Positions 43,250 through 52,591 are shown, numbered from the stretch's first letter. The stretch is 64,000 nt of DNA from Candidatus Ruminococcus avistercoris (GCA_019120315.1 DWVJ01000011.1:1-64000); one strand, 5' to 3'. The notes: generated by a model not told the origin, from the letters alone. Program-made: numbers and translations.

Positions 43250-43332
43250 CGATTTTTGTTTTCAAACGGCTCCCGGTGCTATATAATGACCATACCGGGA
43301 CAGGATTCCCGGAAAGAAAAGGGGGAAACGAT

Positions 43333-44007
43333 ATGCTGAACAGTATTCTGGAAAGTCACGCCTTGTTCTATGCCATAGCGGCGCTCACCGTGATCGGGGT
43401 GGTCTGGCTTTTGATGGTAAATGCATTTTATGACAGGACGATCCGTGATCTGGGACGGATGGACACGCCAAAGAGTAAATGGATAAAAGAATTTATAAAG
43501 ATATACCAGATGAAAACCATAAAGAACGAAAAGATACAAAACGCAGAAGCGTTTATCCGTACACAGATGATGAAGGGTAAAAGCTTCGGCGTTTTTGTTT
43601 ATCGGCTCAGAAGATGGAGTGGATACTGCGGCCTGGGCTCGTTGATTTTGATGGGAGCGGGGCTCTATGGCGCTTATCTGAATTCCTACGGTGAGGCGGT
43701 GCGCTATCAGTATCTGATGGCGGGAGCGCTCTCGGCGTTAATTCTTTTGCTGCTGCGGCCCTTCCTGGGTTTCGGGCAAAAAGAAGATATGATACTGGAT
43801 GGACTGACGGACTATATTGAAAACAGAACCATACCGGAAAAGAAAGCGGAAGTAGTTTCCGAGCTAAAGGAAGACAGAGATTCTCTGGCGGCTCAGGTGA
43901 CGGAAGGGATCCGACAGACTGCCGCCAGTTCCTCAAAGTTTTCTCAGTTTCTGACTCCAGAAGAGGAGGATATTATGAGGGAGGTGATAAAAGAATATTT
44001 GACTTGA
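43333..44007 (+). CDS. Conserved membrane protein of unknown function
   Basis: A 224-residue protein with a membrane helix at ~10-32, a soluble stretch, and two helices at about 100-145, then an acidic C-terminal tail. No family is recognised. GGGGGAAACG precedes the ATG at 43333. A 0A-like box lies upstream, so sporulation-phase control is possible. Confidence 0.7.
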   Translation: MLNSILESHALFYAIAALTVIGVVWLLMVNAFYDRTIRDLGRMDTPKSKWIKEFIKIYQMKTIKNEKIQNAEAFIRTQMMKGKSFGVFVYRLRRWSGYCGLGSLILMGAGLYGAYLNSYGEAVRYQYLMAGALSALILLLLRPFLGFGQKEDMILDGLTDYIENRTIPEKKAEVVSELKEDRDSLAAQVTEGIRQTAASSSKFSQFLTPEEEDIMREVIKEYLT

Positions 44008-44408
44008 TTTCCCGATTCTGAGTGCTGCTGTCGAATTTCAGTAGGGAATTTTTTCGTATCATCTGACGAAAGAGGTCCGCAAATTATTCCGGGAGCAGAT
44101 TCCCGGTAATCAAGCACGGCATGGAGAAAACGGCCTTAAATGTGCCCTGCCAAAATATCGGTTCACGCTTTGGGTGGATCTGCTTACAGATTACAATCCG
44201 GGGGCGCAATGCTTCAACGGAAAAGAAAGAGAAAGGAAGAACCGGCAGACCTGGACGGCATAGATGATGCCAAAAAGACGGTTGATTTTATAAATAAAGC
44301 GCCCCAAGAGGCGCGGCCCTGCATATTAATCCGGATTAAAAGACCCGGCGCAAATCAGCGCCGGGTTATATGCTGTACATAAATTTTACATACCGTTGTT
44401 TTGCCGGA
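44008..44408. other. Gene-poor stretch with hairpins
   Basis: No convincing gene. An open frame 44140-44382 has no ribosome site and ends inside hairpins. A GCGCC/GGCGC stem lies near 44300, and a strong stem ACCCGGCGC with GCGCCGGGT lies near 44342-44366 and probably ends convergent transcripts. One TGTCGAA word lies at 44029. Confidence 0.5.
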
Positions 44409-44672
44409 TTACTCATCCAGAATTTGAATTTCCAGATAATCAAACGGAATCTCCTCGATAAAGTTATCCTGGCTGAACCTGGTTTTGCTCATCTTCTGGA
44501 ATTCCTGAATATTGGAATCCAGCCAGATGGGCTTTGACAGATCCCAGCCGTCACAGGCTTCCACCACGCCGTCCAGAATTTTGTGTGTGCGTGTGTCGCT
44601 GGTATTGTTTTCAATTACCACATCGTTGATCATCTTGTTTTGTTTCCATTGTTTACACCACATTCGAAACAT
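44409..44672 (-). CDS. Small conserved hypothetical protein
   Basis: An 87-residue acidic protein beginning MFRMWCKQWKQNKM, with LSKPIWLDSN, KTRFSQDNFIE and a DYLEIQILDE end. Similar small proteins are widespread in Lachnospiraceae, but I know no function. The gene is followed on the plus-strand right by tRNA-Gly on the same strand. Confidence 0.72.
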   Translation of the reverse strand: MFRMWCKQWKQNKMINDVVIENNTSDTRTHKILDGVVEACDGWDLSKPIWLDSNIQEFQKMSKTRFSQDNFIEEIPFDYLEIQILDE

Positions 44673-44714
44673 GATAGGTACCTCTTTGCTGAAACTGCTC
44701 AGGACAAAAAGAAC

Positions 44715-44785
44715 AGCAGATAACGGGAGTCGAACCCGCCTTTCCAGCTTGGGAAGCTAGCGTTCTACCGATGAACCATATCTGC
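44715..44785 (-). tRNA. tRNA-Gly (anticodon CCC)
   Basis: Read on the minus strand, all arms fold: acceptor GCAGATA with TATCTGC, D arm GTTC/GAAC, anticodon stem CTAGC/GCTGG with loop TTCCCAA (anticodon CCC), T arm with TTCGACT. CCA is not encoded. A promoter (TTGATT, 16 bp, TATAAT) lies upstream near 44790-44820. The 3' end of a tRNA is a usual site for integration, and an accessory AT-rich patch starts beyond its 5' side. Confidence 0.95.
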
Positions 44786-44925
44786 ATGTGATTATTATAG
44801 CAGTTTTTTCCTGAAAATCAAGGGGTGTGAGGGACTTTTTGAAAACTGGGAAAAGGGGATGTTTTTGGTTTTGACACCACTTTTTTGATATAGATAAAAA
44901 CAGCGCGTAATGAACACCCAATACC

Positions 44926-45390
44926 TTACTCGGTATCAGGTGCTTTTTTAGTCATTTCATCTTTTAATTCCATGCAGTTATGCTGCAAAGAGGTTAGAAA
45001 TGATATGTTTAAATATTCAGAGTTTACATAGACATTCTTCCCCTTGATAACGCCTTTGTAGCTTGTGCCATAATGAGTATTATATTTTTCAGCAGCTTCT
45101 TTTTCCTCTTCTGTTGGTTCATGTTCAAAATTGAGATAGGCATAAAGGTTTTCCAGAATCTTTTCACCAGCGGGATGGGACAGGAGAGCGTTTAAAGCGG
45201 ATAAAGCACGGCAGCGGCTTTGTTTCTTCCTTATCAGGTTTTCTATATAATCTTCCGGATCCTCTTTTTCGTATCCGTCTATTACTTCTCCATATTTGTT
45301 CCAATATTCCTGAAGGGCGCTTGTCGATGACAGTGCCGTACTGTACTGCGTTTGCGTGACCTTGAGGAAGTGTGGAGGTTTTTTTCTCAT
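44926..45390 (-). CDS. Hypothetical protein, accessory region
   Basis: A 154-residue hydrophilic, mostly helical protein, acidic in the middle, with a Tyr-rich stretch (YNTHYGTSYKGVIKG). No family is recognised. The ATG at 45390 lacks a ribosome site, so the true start is uncertain. A hairpin overlaps its 3' end. Upstream lie repeated CTCCACA words. The AT-rich make-up suggests a remnant of a mobile element. Confidence 0.5.
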   Translation of the reverse strand: MRKKPPHFLKVTQTQYSTALSSTSALQEYWNKYGEVIDGYEKEDPEDYIENLIRKKQSRCRALSALNALLSHPAGEKILENLYAYLNFEHEPTEEEKEAAEKYNTHYGTSYKGVIKGKNVYVNSEYLNISFLTSLQHNCMELKDEMTKKAPDTE

Positions 45391-45542
45391 TCTTTTATAT
45401 ATTTATACATATAGTATTATTTTCAATTTTTTATTTATTTAGGAAAAATAATCTCCACATCTCCACAAGCCTTATAAATACTGGCTTTTTTGATCCACAA
45501 TGGAACTTAAAACCTCCACATTTGCTCCACAAAACCTCCACA
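45371..45542. repeat. Repeated CTCCACA words (iteron-like)
   Basis: CTCCACA occurs at 45453, 45461, 45514, 45525 and 45536, the last three exactly 11 bp apart, plus one copy in the opposite orientation (TGTGGAG at 45371). Helically phased short repeats next to an orphan gene look like a replication or regulatory protein binding array. Confidence 0.5.
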
Positions 45543-45590
45543 GACTTCTATCTGTAATGATGGCAATTACTTCAGAGACAGGATAAAGAT

Positions 45591-45725
45591 ATGACTTTTT
45601 GTAAGGTGTCCAGTTATCAGCTGAAGATGATCCGGGGATATCCCCCCTGGCTGGGAACAGGAGTGGATATGAAATCTACTGGCGGGGGTATAGACATTTC
45701 CAACTTTGACAAAAATTTAACATAA
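45591..45725 (+). CDS. Possible small ORF, 44 residues
   Basis: An ORF with AGGATAAAG upstream of its ATG encodes a polar peptide (MTFCKVSSYQ start, GGGIDISNFDKNLT end) with no recognised family. It lies in a gene-poor stretch (45.4-46.0 kb) that otherwise shows only degenerate sequence, so it may be chance. Confidence 0.2.
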   Translation: MTFCKVSSYQLKMIRGYPPWLGTGVDMKSTGGGIDISNFDKNLT

Positions 45726-45926
45726 TGGGGTGTCCTGCTGCCAGATTGGATTTTATAATATCCCATAGCGGAAAAACAGGAAGTAAGCAAAGCACGGGAA
45801 TCAATCCGGAGCCTGAAATACCCCTCCAGGAGGCCGTATAAAGGCATTAAAGACGATTAGGTATATAATCTATGGGGTAAATGATATTAAAGCTTAAATT
45901 GGCGTATATAAGCTTGAGAAATGCGA

Positions 45927-45955
45927 TTGAAAGAAATTACATTGCATGGTAGAAT
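45927..45955 (+). promoter_or_regulatory. Promoter of the type I toxin gene
   Basis: TTGAAA at 45927-45932, 17-bp spacer, TAGAAT at 45950-45955. It leaves a leader of ~60 nt before the toxin start. Confidence 0.65.
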
Positions 45956-46024
45956 GGCATAAGGAACAATCGTGTTACAAGGTGGTAAGCCTCCCTAACT
46001 TGAAAAAGAAGGGAGGTGGTGCAA

Positions 46025-46288
46025 ATGGATACATATGAAGTATTAAGCCTGTTATTTTTAGGCGGTTCATTTCTGGTTGCACTGCTTGCCTATATTGATA
46101 GGAGAAACAAGCGAAAAAAAATAAGCCTACCTTGTACTTGGCGGTCAGGTAGGCTTACATTCTTACCAGGAGGTCAACCACTTTGTGGGTGGTTGTTCCT
46201 TTTCTATTCTCAATATAGCATATCCGGCAGCAGGACGCAAGAGATTTTGAAAATCTCATTCTTTGGGGGAACCGGGAAAAGTGTATAA
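46025..46288 (+). CDS. Holin-like type I toxin, read-through by A8 tract
   Basis: The first 32 residues are a single hydrophobic helix with a basic tail (MDTYEVLSLLFLGGS start, DRRNKRKK end), typical of the holin-like TxpA/BsrG-type toxin peptides. GGGAGGTGG lies upstream. In the family TAA follows the lysines. Here the A tract (46114-46121) is eight long, so the frame misses TAAGCC and runs on to 87 residues. With seven As the ORF would end at 32 residues. The toxin may thus be altered or silenced. An antisense RNA overlaps its 3' end. Confidence 0.75.
   Translation: MDTYEVLSLLFLGGSFLVALLAYIDRRNKRKKISLPCTWRSGRLTFLPGGQPLCGWLFLFYSQYSISGSRTQEILKISFFGGTGKSV
46114..46205 (-). ncRNA. Antisense antitoxin RNA of the type I locus
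   Basis: The minus-strand promoter TTGCGT (plus 46235-46240), 17 bp, TATATT (plus 46212-46217) starts near 46205. The RNA ends in the stem AAGCCTACCT/AGGTAGGCTT (46123-46132 with 46147-46156) followed by U8 from the toxin gene's A tract. It would pair with the 3' part of the toxin mRNA, as RatA-like antitoxins do. Confidence 0.7.
46175..46204 (+). terminator. Terminator of the toxin mRNA
   Basis: A 7-bp stem (CAACCAC with GTGGTTG) and 7-base loop, then TTCCTTTTCT. It lies within the antisense RNA region. Confidence 0.6.
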
Positions 46289-46298
46289 AGAAAGGAGG

Positions 46299-46369
46299 GC
46301 CGGGGCGATGCCCCGGCACGTATGAAAAAGAAAATCTATATAAAAGTAGTTGGTTTGTTTTGTTTATGA
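46299..46369 (+). pseudogene. Hairpin plus broken micro-ORF
   Basis: A perfect GCCGGGGC-GAT-GCCCCGGC hairpin (46299-46317) sits between a GGAGG and an ATG at 46322 that opens a 15-residue peptide (MKKKIYIKVVGLFCL). One inserted T in the TTTGTTTTG stretch would join it to MTLVYRLNVIEV and make a ~27-residue basic-hydrophobic peptide. That suggests a frameshifted small membrane peptide. No family is known. Confidence 0.3.
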
Positions 46370-46497
46370 CTTTAGTATATAGATTAAATGTGATAGAAGT
46401 GTGATATTATTTTTAACGTTTTGTGAAAGGATAAGAAACAAATTATAAAGTTGTTTACAGGAAATTTATAAAATAAAAGAAACTACCTGGAAATTTT

Positions 46498-46821
46498 TCA
46501 GCTTCGTTCCAGGTAATAATGAAGAATTGCGATAAATTCCCCCACGGTGGGCCGGGTATCCAGCGTATAGCCGGCGATCGTATTCAGAAATTCCCGGTTC
46601 CCGTTGTACCAGCAGAAAGTCACGACGGTACGAAGAGCATGTTCCACACTGGAGCGGCTTTTTTTAAAATGTTCCGCAATATCCGTGTAAAGATATTTCC
46701 ATACATAAAGGATATAGTTTTCGTTTTTACGGCACAGTTCCAGCGCGTAGCACAGGTAATGGTATCCGCAATAGGTGGCGCGGATCCCCAAGGTATTGAC
46801 GAGATCATTAATCTTTTCCAT
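46498..46821 (-). CDS. Stand-alone Spo0A C-terminal-domain protein
   Basis: A 107-residue protein matching the DNA-binding half of Spo0A (LGIRATYCGYHYLCYALEL, then YTDIAEHFKKSRSSVEHALRTVV), with no receiver domain. It may compete with or assist Spo0A. Two 0A boxes lie ~75-95 bp upstream. GGAGG precedes the ATG. Confidence 0.85.
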   Translation of the reverse strand: MEKINDLVNTLGIRATYCGYHYLCYALELCRKNENYILYVWKYLYTDIAEHFKKSRSSVEHALRTVVTFCWYNGNREFLNTIAGYTLDTRPTVGEFIAILHYYLERS

Positions 46822-46897
46822 AGCATCCCTCCTAGCTTTTCTTTATTTTACAGCATGAAAGAGAATTGTGGATAAGAATTGAAAAAATTTGATATAA

Positions 46898-46914
46898 TTC
46901 GACAAAACTCGACA
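46898..46914 (-). promoter_or_regulatory. Tandem 0A boxes
   Basis: TTCGACA at 46898-46904 and CTCGACA at 46908-46914, one helical turn apart. The complement TGTCGAA is the exact Spo0A box. They lie upstream of the leftward Spo0A-C gene, suggesting control by Spo0A or by itself. Confidence 0.65.
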
Positions 46915-47080
46915 AATGCAAATAAGACAGAGAAAAAAGAAATTCAGAAAGTCTTAAGATTTTCCCGGACTAAATATAAAGAATTGCCTGCTATAGTATA
47001 GAAAAGCGGAAATGGTTAAGCTATACTTAGAGTTCAGGGAGAAAACTACAGTCCTCTGGATGAGGGGAAGGGGTGAGATC

Positions 47081-47776
47081 ATGTTGAATGTATTAGTATG
47101 TGACGATGACAAAGAGATTGTGGATGCCATAGAAATTTATCTTTCCCAGGAAGGATATCGGATCTACAAGGCTTATGACGGATTGCAGGCGCTGGAAATC
47201 CTAAAAAGAGAAGAAATTCATCTGCTGATTCTGGACATTATGATGCCGCGGATGGACGGGATCCGGGCCACGCTGAAAATCCGTGAAGAAAGCAGTATTC
47301 CCATTATCATGCTGTCAGCCAAATCTCAGGATACGGATAAGATTCTGGGGTTGAATATGGGAGCGGACGACTATGTGACAAAGCCCTTTAATCCGCTGGA
47401 ATTAGTGGCCAGGGCGAAATCGCAGCTGCGCCGTTATACCAGACTGGGGAATATGCCGGAACAGTCAGAACACGTATACCGAACCGGCGGGCTGATGATG
47501 AATGATGACCGCAAAGAGGTCACCGTGGATGGAGAACCAGTGAAGCTGACGCCTATTGAATACAATATCCTGCTGCTTTTGATGAAAAACCAGGGGAGGG
47601 TATTTTCCATCGAGCAGATCTACGAGAGTATCTGGCAGGAAGAAGCCATTGCCGCTGATAACACGGTGGCGGTACATATCCGTCATATCCGTGAAAAAAT
47701 CGAGATTAATCCCAAAGAGCCCCGCTACCTGAAGGTGGTCTGGGGTGTAGGCTATAAAGTGGAGAAAATCCAATAG
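47081..47776 (+). CDS. OmpR-family response regulator
   Basis: A 231-residue regulator: receiver with phospho-Asp in LLILDIMMPRMDG (about residue 50), Lys in DDYVTKPFNPLEL, and a C-terminal winged helix (LTPIEYNILLLLMKNQGRVFS, HIRHIREKI). It is VanR-like in layout. The ATG at 47081 follows GGGGTGAG. The kinase gene follows after 26 bp; together they form a two-component system. Confidence 0.94.
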   Translation: MLNVLVCDDDKEIVDAIEIYLSQEGYRIYKAYDGLQALEILKREEIHLLILDIMMPRMDGIRATLKIREESSIPIIMLSAKSQDTDKILGLNMGADDYVTKPFNPLELVARAKSQLRRYTRLGNMPEQSEHVYRTGGLMMNDDRKEVTVDGEPVKLTPIEYNILLLLMKNQGRVFSIEQIYESIWQEEAIAADNTVAVHIRHIREKIEINPKEPRYLKVVWGVGYKVEKIQ

Positions 47777-47802
47777 CCCGGGTAAAGAAAGGAGCGACAA
47801 TA

Positions 47803-50148
47803 ATGGAAGAAAAAAGACAGATACAGTTGTATTCCCGATTTGCTAAAATGACGACGCTGATTCTGCAGATTCTCTGCGTAGCCGGTTTTGTTCTCTCGGT
47901 GATGCTGGCCGGGTATGTGGCGGGACAGGTGGGCAGCATGGAGGATCTGACGGGGAATCAGCCCTACTGGGAGACGGCAGGATGCGGAGATTTTATCGCT
48001 CAGGAAGTGCACAGCGAATCCCGCTATGCGAAGTATAAACCACTGTTTGAAAAGAATGGAAAATACGATGAAACCAGGACGATCGATATCCTGGATCCTG
48101 CGCAGACAGATGAGAAGAAAAAAGATAAAAGCACCACGTTTGAAGTGAGCGTTCTGCAGGAAATGCTGGAGGACGGAGTGGCGGATGAGCTTGATTATAT
48201 ACTGGAGGTCCCGGAAGAGTTTTTTGGTTCTGCTTCGGAATACTATGAAGAATATTACGGCGAGAAGGCTTCGGAGAATCTTGTCCTGGAGGATGTGACA
48301 AAAGGCCATCTCCCCCTTTCACTGATTTCACTGGAACAGCAGATCCAGGAACGGGGAGCCGAAGGGACGGCTTATGGTATTCAGGTGTTCCGGGCTCTGT
48401 CAGAGGTGCTGTCAGACCTTCAGGTTTATCTGGACGGACGTAACGTAAACATGGACAGCAACATCAAGGTGTTTGCGAAAAATATGCAGGACGGTACCGT
48501 CTTTACCAATGTGAAAGAGTGGGAAAAGCGAAAAGAAGTTCCCGATGAGATACCAGATACCTGCACCTGGATGCTGTCCTACACAAGGGAAGACGGACAG
48601 ATCACCTATCACAATGAGGCGGATAACCGGGCGCGTCAGGAATTGCAGAGCTTTTTCCGGGATTCTCAGGTGATGGGAGACAACGAAGAAGTGCTGATCG
48701 CATTGGATCTGGATTTTACCTCCTTAGATCATCTGCGGGAGGTAAAAGAAACGTATGATGTCTATCAGCCTCATTTCCGATTCTACGTGGCAGCGGCGGT
48801 ACTCTGCCTGATTCTTGGTCTGGCCTGCTTTGTAGTTGCCACCATACAGACAGGAAGGAAGGAGAAGGGCGGTGAAATCGTTCTTTCCAGGTTTGACCAT
48901 ATGCCCACGGAAGCGGCGGCGGTTCTGGTTCTGGCTGTGTTTTTCCTGGTATTTGCCTTTGGCATCAGTGTGACAAATACTGTTTACAGCAGTGCAGTGT
49001 CCATGGCCTTTATATCAGTTATAAGTATGGCGGAGACAGTCGTCTTTATGTGGGGCTATTTAAGTCTGGTGCGAAGAAAGAAAGCAAAGACTCTGTGGGA
49101 AAACAGTCTGACGCGCAGTATTGTCCACATGTGCCGCCGGGTGTATGACGCCCGTCAGACCTCCGGCAAGGTGATCATTCTTTTTATCGGATTCATCCTG
49201 GCCCATTTAATCCTTTTGGGACTGTTTGGCGGATTCGCAATCGTCCTGGCGCTGATCGGGGACACGCTTGTTCTTCTCTATCTGGTAAAGGAATCTGCCG
49301 GCAGAGAGACGATCAAGGAAGGACTTCGAAAAATCGCCGCCGGAGAGCTGCACTATAAAATCGATACCAGTACCCTGAAGGGGGAAAACGCAGAAATGGC
49401 CGGCTGTGTCAATTCTGTGGGGGACGGCCTGCAGGCGGCGGTGAAAAAGGCCATGAAGGATGAGCGGTTTAAAGCAGAACTGATTACCAATGTGTCCCAC
49501 GACATCAAGACGCCGCTGACCTCCATCATCAACTACGTGGATCTGCTGAAACGGGAAAATATTCAGGACGAAAAGATCAGAGGGTATATCGACATCCTGG
49601 ACGCCAAATCTCAGCGGCTAAAACAGCTGACGGATGATCTGATCGAAGCCAGCAAGGTGTCCACTGGAAATGTGGAATTGCATATGAGTCGGCTTCAGGT
49701 ACAGCAGCTGCTGCAGCAGGCCTGCGGGGAGTTCGAGGATAAGCTGGCACAGAAAGGACTGGTGACCGTCCTGAATCAGACGGGAGAGCCGGTGGTGATC
49801 ACAGCCGACGGAAAGCAGCTGTGGCGGATCTTTGAAAACCTGCTGAACAATATCTGCAAATACGCCATGCCGGGCACCCGGGTTTACATTGACTTGAACC
49901 TCGTGGAAAAAAAGGCGGTGCTGACCTTTAAGAACATGTCGGAATATCCCTTAAACATCAGTGCGGATGAGCTGACGGAACGGTTCACCAGAGGGGACGC
50001 CAGCAGAAGCACCCAGGGCAGCGGACTGGGCCTGTCCATCGCCAAAAATCTGACGCAGCTGCAGGGCGGCCAGTTTGAGATCTATCTGGACGGGGATCTG
50101 TTTAAGGTAACCCTGACCTTCCCGGCGCTGGAAGATTGGGAGGAGTAA
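47803..50148 (+). CDS. Membrane sensor histidine kinase
   Basis: A 781-residue kinase. One N-terminal helix (about 15-42) and a ~280-residue external domain rich in acidic residues are followed by about five to six helices (about 328-510). Then come HisKA with His566 in NVSHDIKTPLTSI and HATPase (N box NLLNNICKYA, GSGLGLSIAKNL). The multi-helix block before the kinase is unusual. It lies 26 bp after the OmpR-type gene. The signal is unknown. Confidence 0.92.
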   Translation: MEEKRQIQLYSRFAKMTTLILQILCVAGFVLSVMLAGYVAGQVGSMEDLTGNQPYWETAGCGDFIAQEVHSESRYAKYKPLFEKNGKYDETRTIDILDPAQTDEKKKDKSTTFEVSVLQEMLEDGVADELDYILEVPEEFFGSASEYYEEYYGEKASENLVLEDVTKGHLPLSLISLEQQIQERGAEGTAYGIQVFRALSEVLSDLQVYLDGRNVNMDSNIKVFAKNMQDGTVFTNVKEWEKRKEVPDEIPDTCTWMLSYTREDGQITYHNEADNRARQELQSFFRDSQVMGDNEEVLIALDLDFTSLDHLREVKETYDVYQPHFRFYVAAAVLCLILGLACFVVATIQTGRKEKGGEIVLSRFDHMPTEAAAVLVLAVFFLVFAFGISVTNTVYSSAVSMAFISVISMAETVVFMWGYLSLVRRKKAKTLWENSLTRSIVHMCRRVYDARQTSGKVIILFIGFILAHLILLGLFGGFAIVLALIGDTLVLLYLVKESAGRETIKEGLRKIAAGELHYKIDTSTLKGENAEMAGCVNSVGDGLQAAVKKAMKDERFKAELITNVSHDIKTPLTSIINYVDLLKRENIQDEKIRGYIDILDAKSQRLKQLTDDLIEASKVSTGNVELHMSRLQVQQLLQQACGEFEDKLAQKGLVTVLNQTGEPVVITADGKQLWRIFENLLNNICKYAMPGTRVYIDLNLVEKKAVLTFKNMSEYPLNISADELTERFTRGDASRSTQGSGLGLSIAKNLTQLQGGQFEIYLDGDLFKVTLTFPALEDWEE

Positions 50149-50259
50149 GAGACAGTCCTGCGTATCCTCCAGTTTTTGGGAAAGTCTTGCGGCAGAAAAC
50201 AGTTAATGCTATAATGTTACAAGATTTTGTGGATATTTCAAAACAGGAGGAGCAGTTTC

Positions 50260-52551
50260 ATGATTAAATTATACGATACCGGCGCCTATCTGCTGAACGG
50301 AACAGAACTGGTGCCGGATACCAGTGATGCCCGCGCCGTGCTGGAGAGCAAGCTGGGCGGCCAGGCGCCTTCCAAAGAGGAGGCAGCCAGAAATACCATT
50401 GCCTATGGAATTCTGGCAGATCACAATACATCAGGCAATATGGACAAGCTGCAGATTAAGTTCGACAAGCTGACATCCCATGACATTACCTTTGTGGGAA
50501 TTATTCAGACGGCCAGAGCATCAGGGCTGGAGAAGTTTCCGGTTCCTTACGTATTGACCAACTGCCACAACTCGCTGTGCGCGGTGGGCGGCACCATCAA
50601 TGAAGATGACCACATGTTCGGCCTGACCTGCGCCAAGAGATACGGCGGCGTATACGTTCCGCCCCATCAGGCGGTGATCCATCAGTTCGCCCGTGAGATG
50701 CTGGCAGGAGGCGGAAAGATGATCCTGGGTTCCGACAGCCACACCCGTTATGGAGCTCTTGGCACCATGGCTATGGGTGAGGGCGGACCGGAGCTGGTAA
50801 AACAGCTGCTGGAGCAGACTTATGATATCGACATGCCCGGTGTGGTAGGCGTATATATGACAGGCGCTCCCGTTCCCGGCGTGGGACCGCAGGACGTGGC
50901 GCTGGCCATCATCGGAGCTGTATTTGCCAATGGATATGTGAAGAACAAAGTGATGGAATTTGTGGGACCTGGCGTGTCCAGCTTAAGCGCTGATTTCCGT
51001 ATCGGCGTGGACGTGATGACCACAGAGACAACCTGTCTGTCCTCCATCTGGAGAACGGACGATACCATCCGGGAATTCTATGATATTCATGGAAGAAGCG
51101 AAGACTATAAAGAACTGAACCCCGGAGCGGTGACTTACTATGACGGCATCATTCATGTGGAACTGGATAAGGTGAAACCTATGATCGCCATGCCCTTCCA
51201 TCCCAGCAATACCTACACCATCGATGAGCTGAACGCCAACCTGATGGATATTCTGGATGATGTGGAGAAGAAGGCGCTGATCAGTCTGGACGGTAAGATC
51301 GATTATACCCTGAAGGATAAAGTAAGAGACGGAAAGCTTTATGTGGAGCAGGGTATTATCGCAGGCTGTGCCGGCGGCGGATTTGAAAATATCTGCGCGG
51401 CAGCGGATATCTTAAGAGGCACCAGCATCGGTTACGATGAATTTACGTTAAGCATTTATCCGGCAAGTACGCCGATCTATATGGAAATTGCGAAAAACGG
51501 AGTGCTGGCGGATCTGATGGAGACGGGAGCCATAGTGAAGACGGCTTTCTGCGGCCCCTGCTTCGGAGCGGGCGATACGCCGGCCAACAATGCGCTGAGC
51601 ATCCGTCATTCCACCAGAAACTTCCCCAATCGGGAGGGATCCAAGATTCAGAATGGTCAGATTTCTTCCGTAGCGCTGATGGATGCCAGATCCATTGCCG
51701 CCACAGCGGCCAATAAAGGTTATCTGACGCCGGCGACAGAGTTTGCCGGAGAATACCGTCATCCGGTATACCACTTTGATAAAACTATCTATGAAAACAG
51801 AGTATTTGACAGCAAGGGCGTGGCCGATCCTTCCGTGGAGATCAAGTTTGGCCCCAATATCAAAGACTGGCCGAAGATGCCGGCGCTGACGGATCATCTG
51901 ATCCTGAAGGTGGTCAGCGAGATCCATGATCCGGTAACCACAACCGATGAGCTGATTCCTTCCGGAGAGACCTCCTCCTATCGTTCCAATCCGCTGGGAC
52001 TGGCGGAGTTTACACTTTCCCGAAAGGATCCGGCCTATGTGGGACGGGCCAAAGAAGTGCAGGCTGCGGAACATGCCAGAGAAGCGGGCGAAGATCCCTG
52101 TCAGGCGCTGTCAGAACTGGCTCCGGTGATGGAGACGGTGAAAAAGGCCGGATATGCTCTTGACAATGAGAATACCGGTATCGGAAGCACTATTTTTGCG
52201 GTGAAGCCGGGAGACGGTTCCGCCCGCGAGCAGGCCGCTTCCTGTCAGAAAGTACTGGGCGGCTGGGCAAATATTGCCAATGAGTATGCCACCAAGAGGT
52301 ATCGCTCCAATCTGATCAACTGGGGTATGCTTCCCTTCCTGATTCCGGAAGGCGAACTTCCCTTCGCCAACGGCGACTATCTTTTCGTGCCGGATATCCG
52401 CAAAGCGGTAGCCGAAAAAGCGGAAGCAATCACCATTTATAAGGTGAGCGACAAGCTGGAAGCTTTTACGGTGAAGCTGGGTGATCTGACGGATGATGAG
52501 AGGGAAATTATCCTCAAAGGCTGTCTGATCAATTACAACAGAAGATCATAA
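50260..52551 (+). CDS. Aconitase-family hydratase
   Basis: A 763-residue aconitase-superfamily protein: [25 protein letters not shown], cluster cysteines in AGCAGGG and [10 protein letters not shown], and [10 protein letters not shown] (swivelling-loop arginine). It resembles the YbhJ-like clostridial 'hydratase' group rather than citrate-cycle aconitase, so the substrate is uncertain. AGGAGGAGC precedes the ATG at 50260. A promoter TTGCGG-17 bp-TATAAT lies upstream. It is a single gene. Confidence 0.88.
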   Translation: MIKLYDTGAYLLNGTELVPDTSDARAVLESKLGGQAPSKEEAARNTIAYGILADHNTSGNMDKLQIKFDKLTSHDITFVGIIQTARASGLEKFPVPYVLTNCHNSLCAVGGTINEDDHMFGLTCAKRYGGVYVPPHQAVIHQFAREMLAGGGKMILGSDSHTRYGALGTMAMGEGGPELVKQLLEQTYDIDMPGVVGVYMTGAPVPGVGPQDVALAIIGAVFANGYVKNKVMEFVGPGVSSLSADFRIGVDVMTTETTCLSSIWRTDDTIREFYDIHGRSEDYKELNPGAVTYYDGIIHVELDKVKPMIAMPFHPSNTYTIDELNANLMDILDDVEKKALISLDGKIDYTLKDKVRDGKLYVEQGIIAGCAGGGFENICAAADILRGTSIGYDEFTLSIYPASTPIYMEIAKNGVLADLMETGAIVKTAFCGPCFGAGDTPANNALSIRHSTRNFPNREGSKIQNGQISSVALMDARSIAATAANKGYLTPATEFAGEYRHPVYHFDKTIYENRVFDSKGVADPSVEIKFGPNIKDWPKMPALTDHLILKVVSEIHDPVTTTDELIPSGETSSYRSNPLGLAEFTLSRKDPAYVGRAKEVQAAEHAREAGEDPCQALSELAPVMETVKKAGYALDNENTGIGSTIFAVKPGDGSAREQAASCQKVLGGWANIANEYATKRYRSNLINWGMLPFLIPEGELPFANGDYLFVPDIRKAVAEKAEAITIYKVSDKLEAFTVKLGDLTDDEREIILKGCLINYNRRS

Positions 52552-52563
52552 AAATGCGATTCA

Positions 52564-52591
52564 GAAACCGCTGCGAATGCAGCGGTTTCTT
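52564..52591 (+). terminator. Terminator after the hydratase gene
   Basis: An 11-bp stem (GAAACCGCTGC with GCAGCGGTTTC) with a 4-base loop and TT. The T-run is short. Confidence 0.65.

Noticed and set aside
44140-44382. Open frame of 80 residues
   Set aside because: No ribosome site, no recognisable family, basic low-complexity content, and the end runs into hairpins.
45453-45542. CTCCACA words as a CRISPR array
   Set aside because: The words are 7 bp and 8-53 bp apart, far from CRISPR repeat size, and no cas genes are present.
45617-45847. Leftward open frame of 76 residues
   Set aside because: No ribosome site and no family; it lies in degenerate gene-poor DNA.
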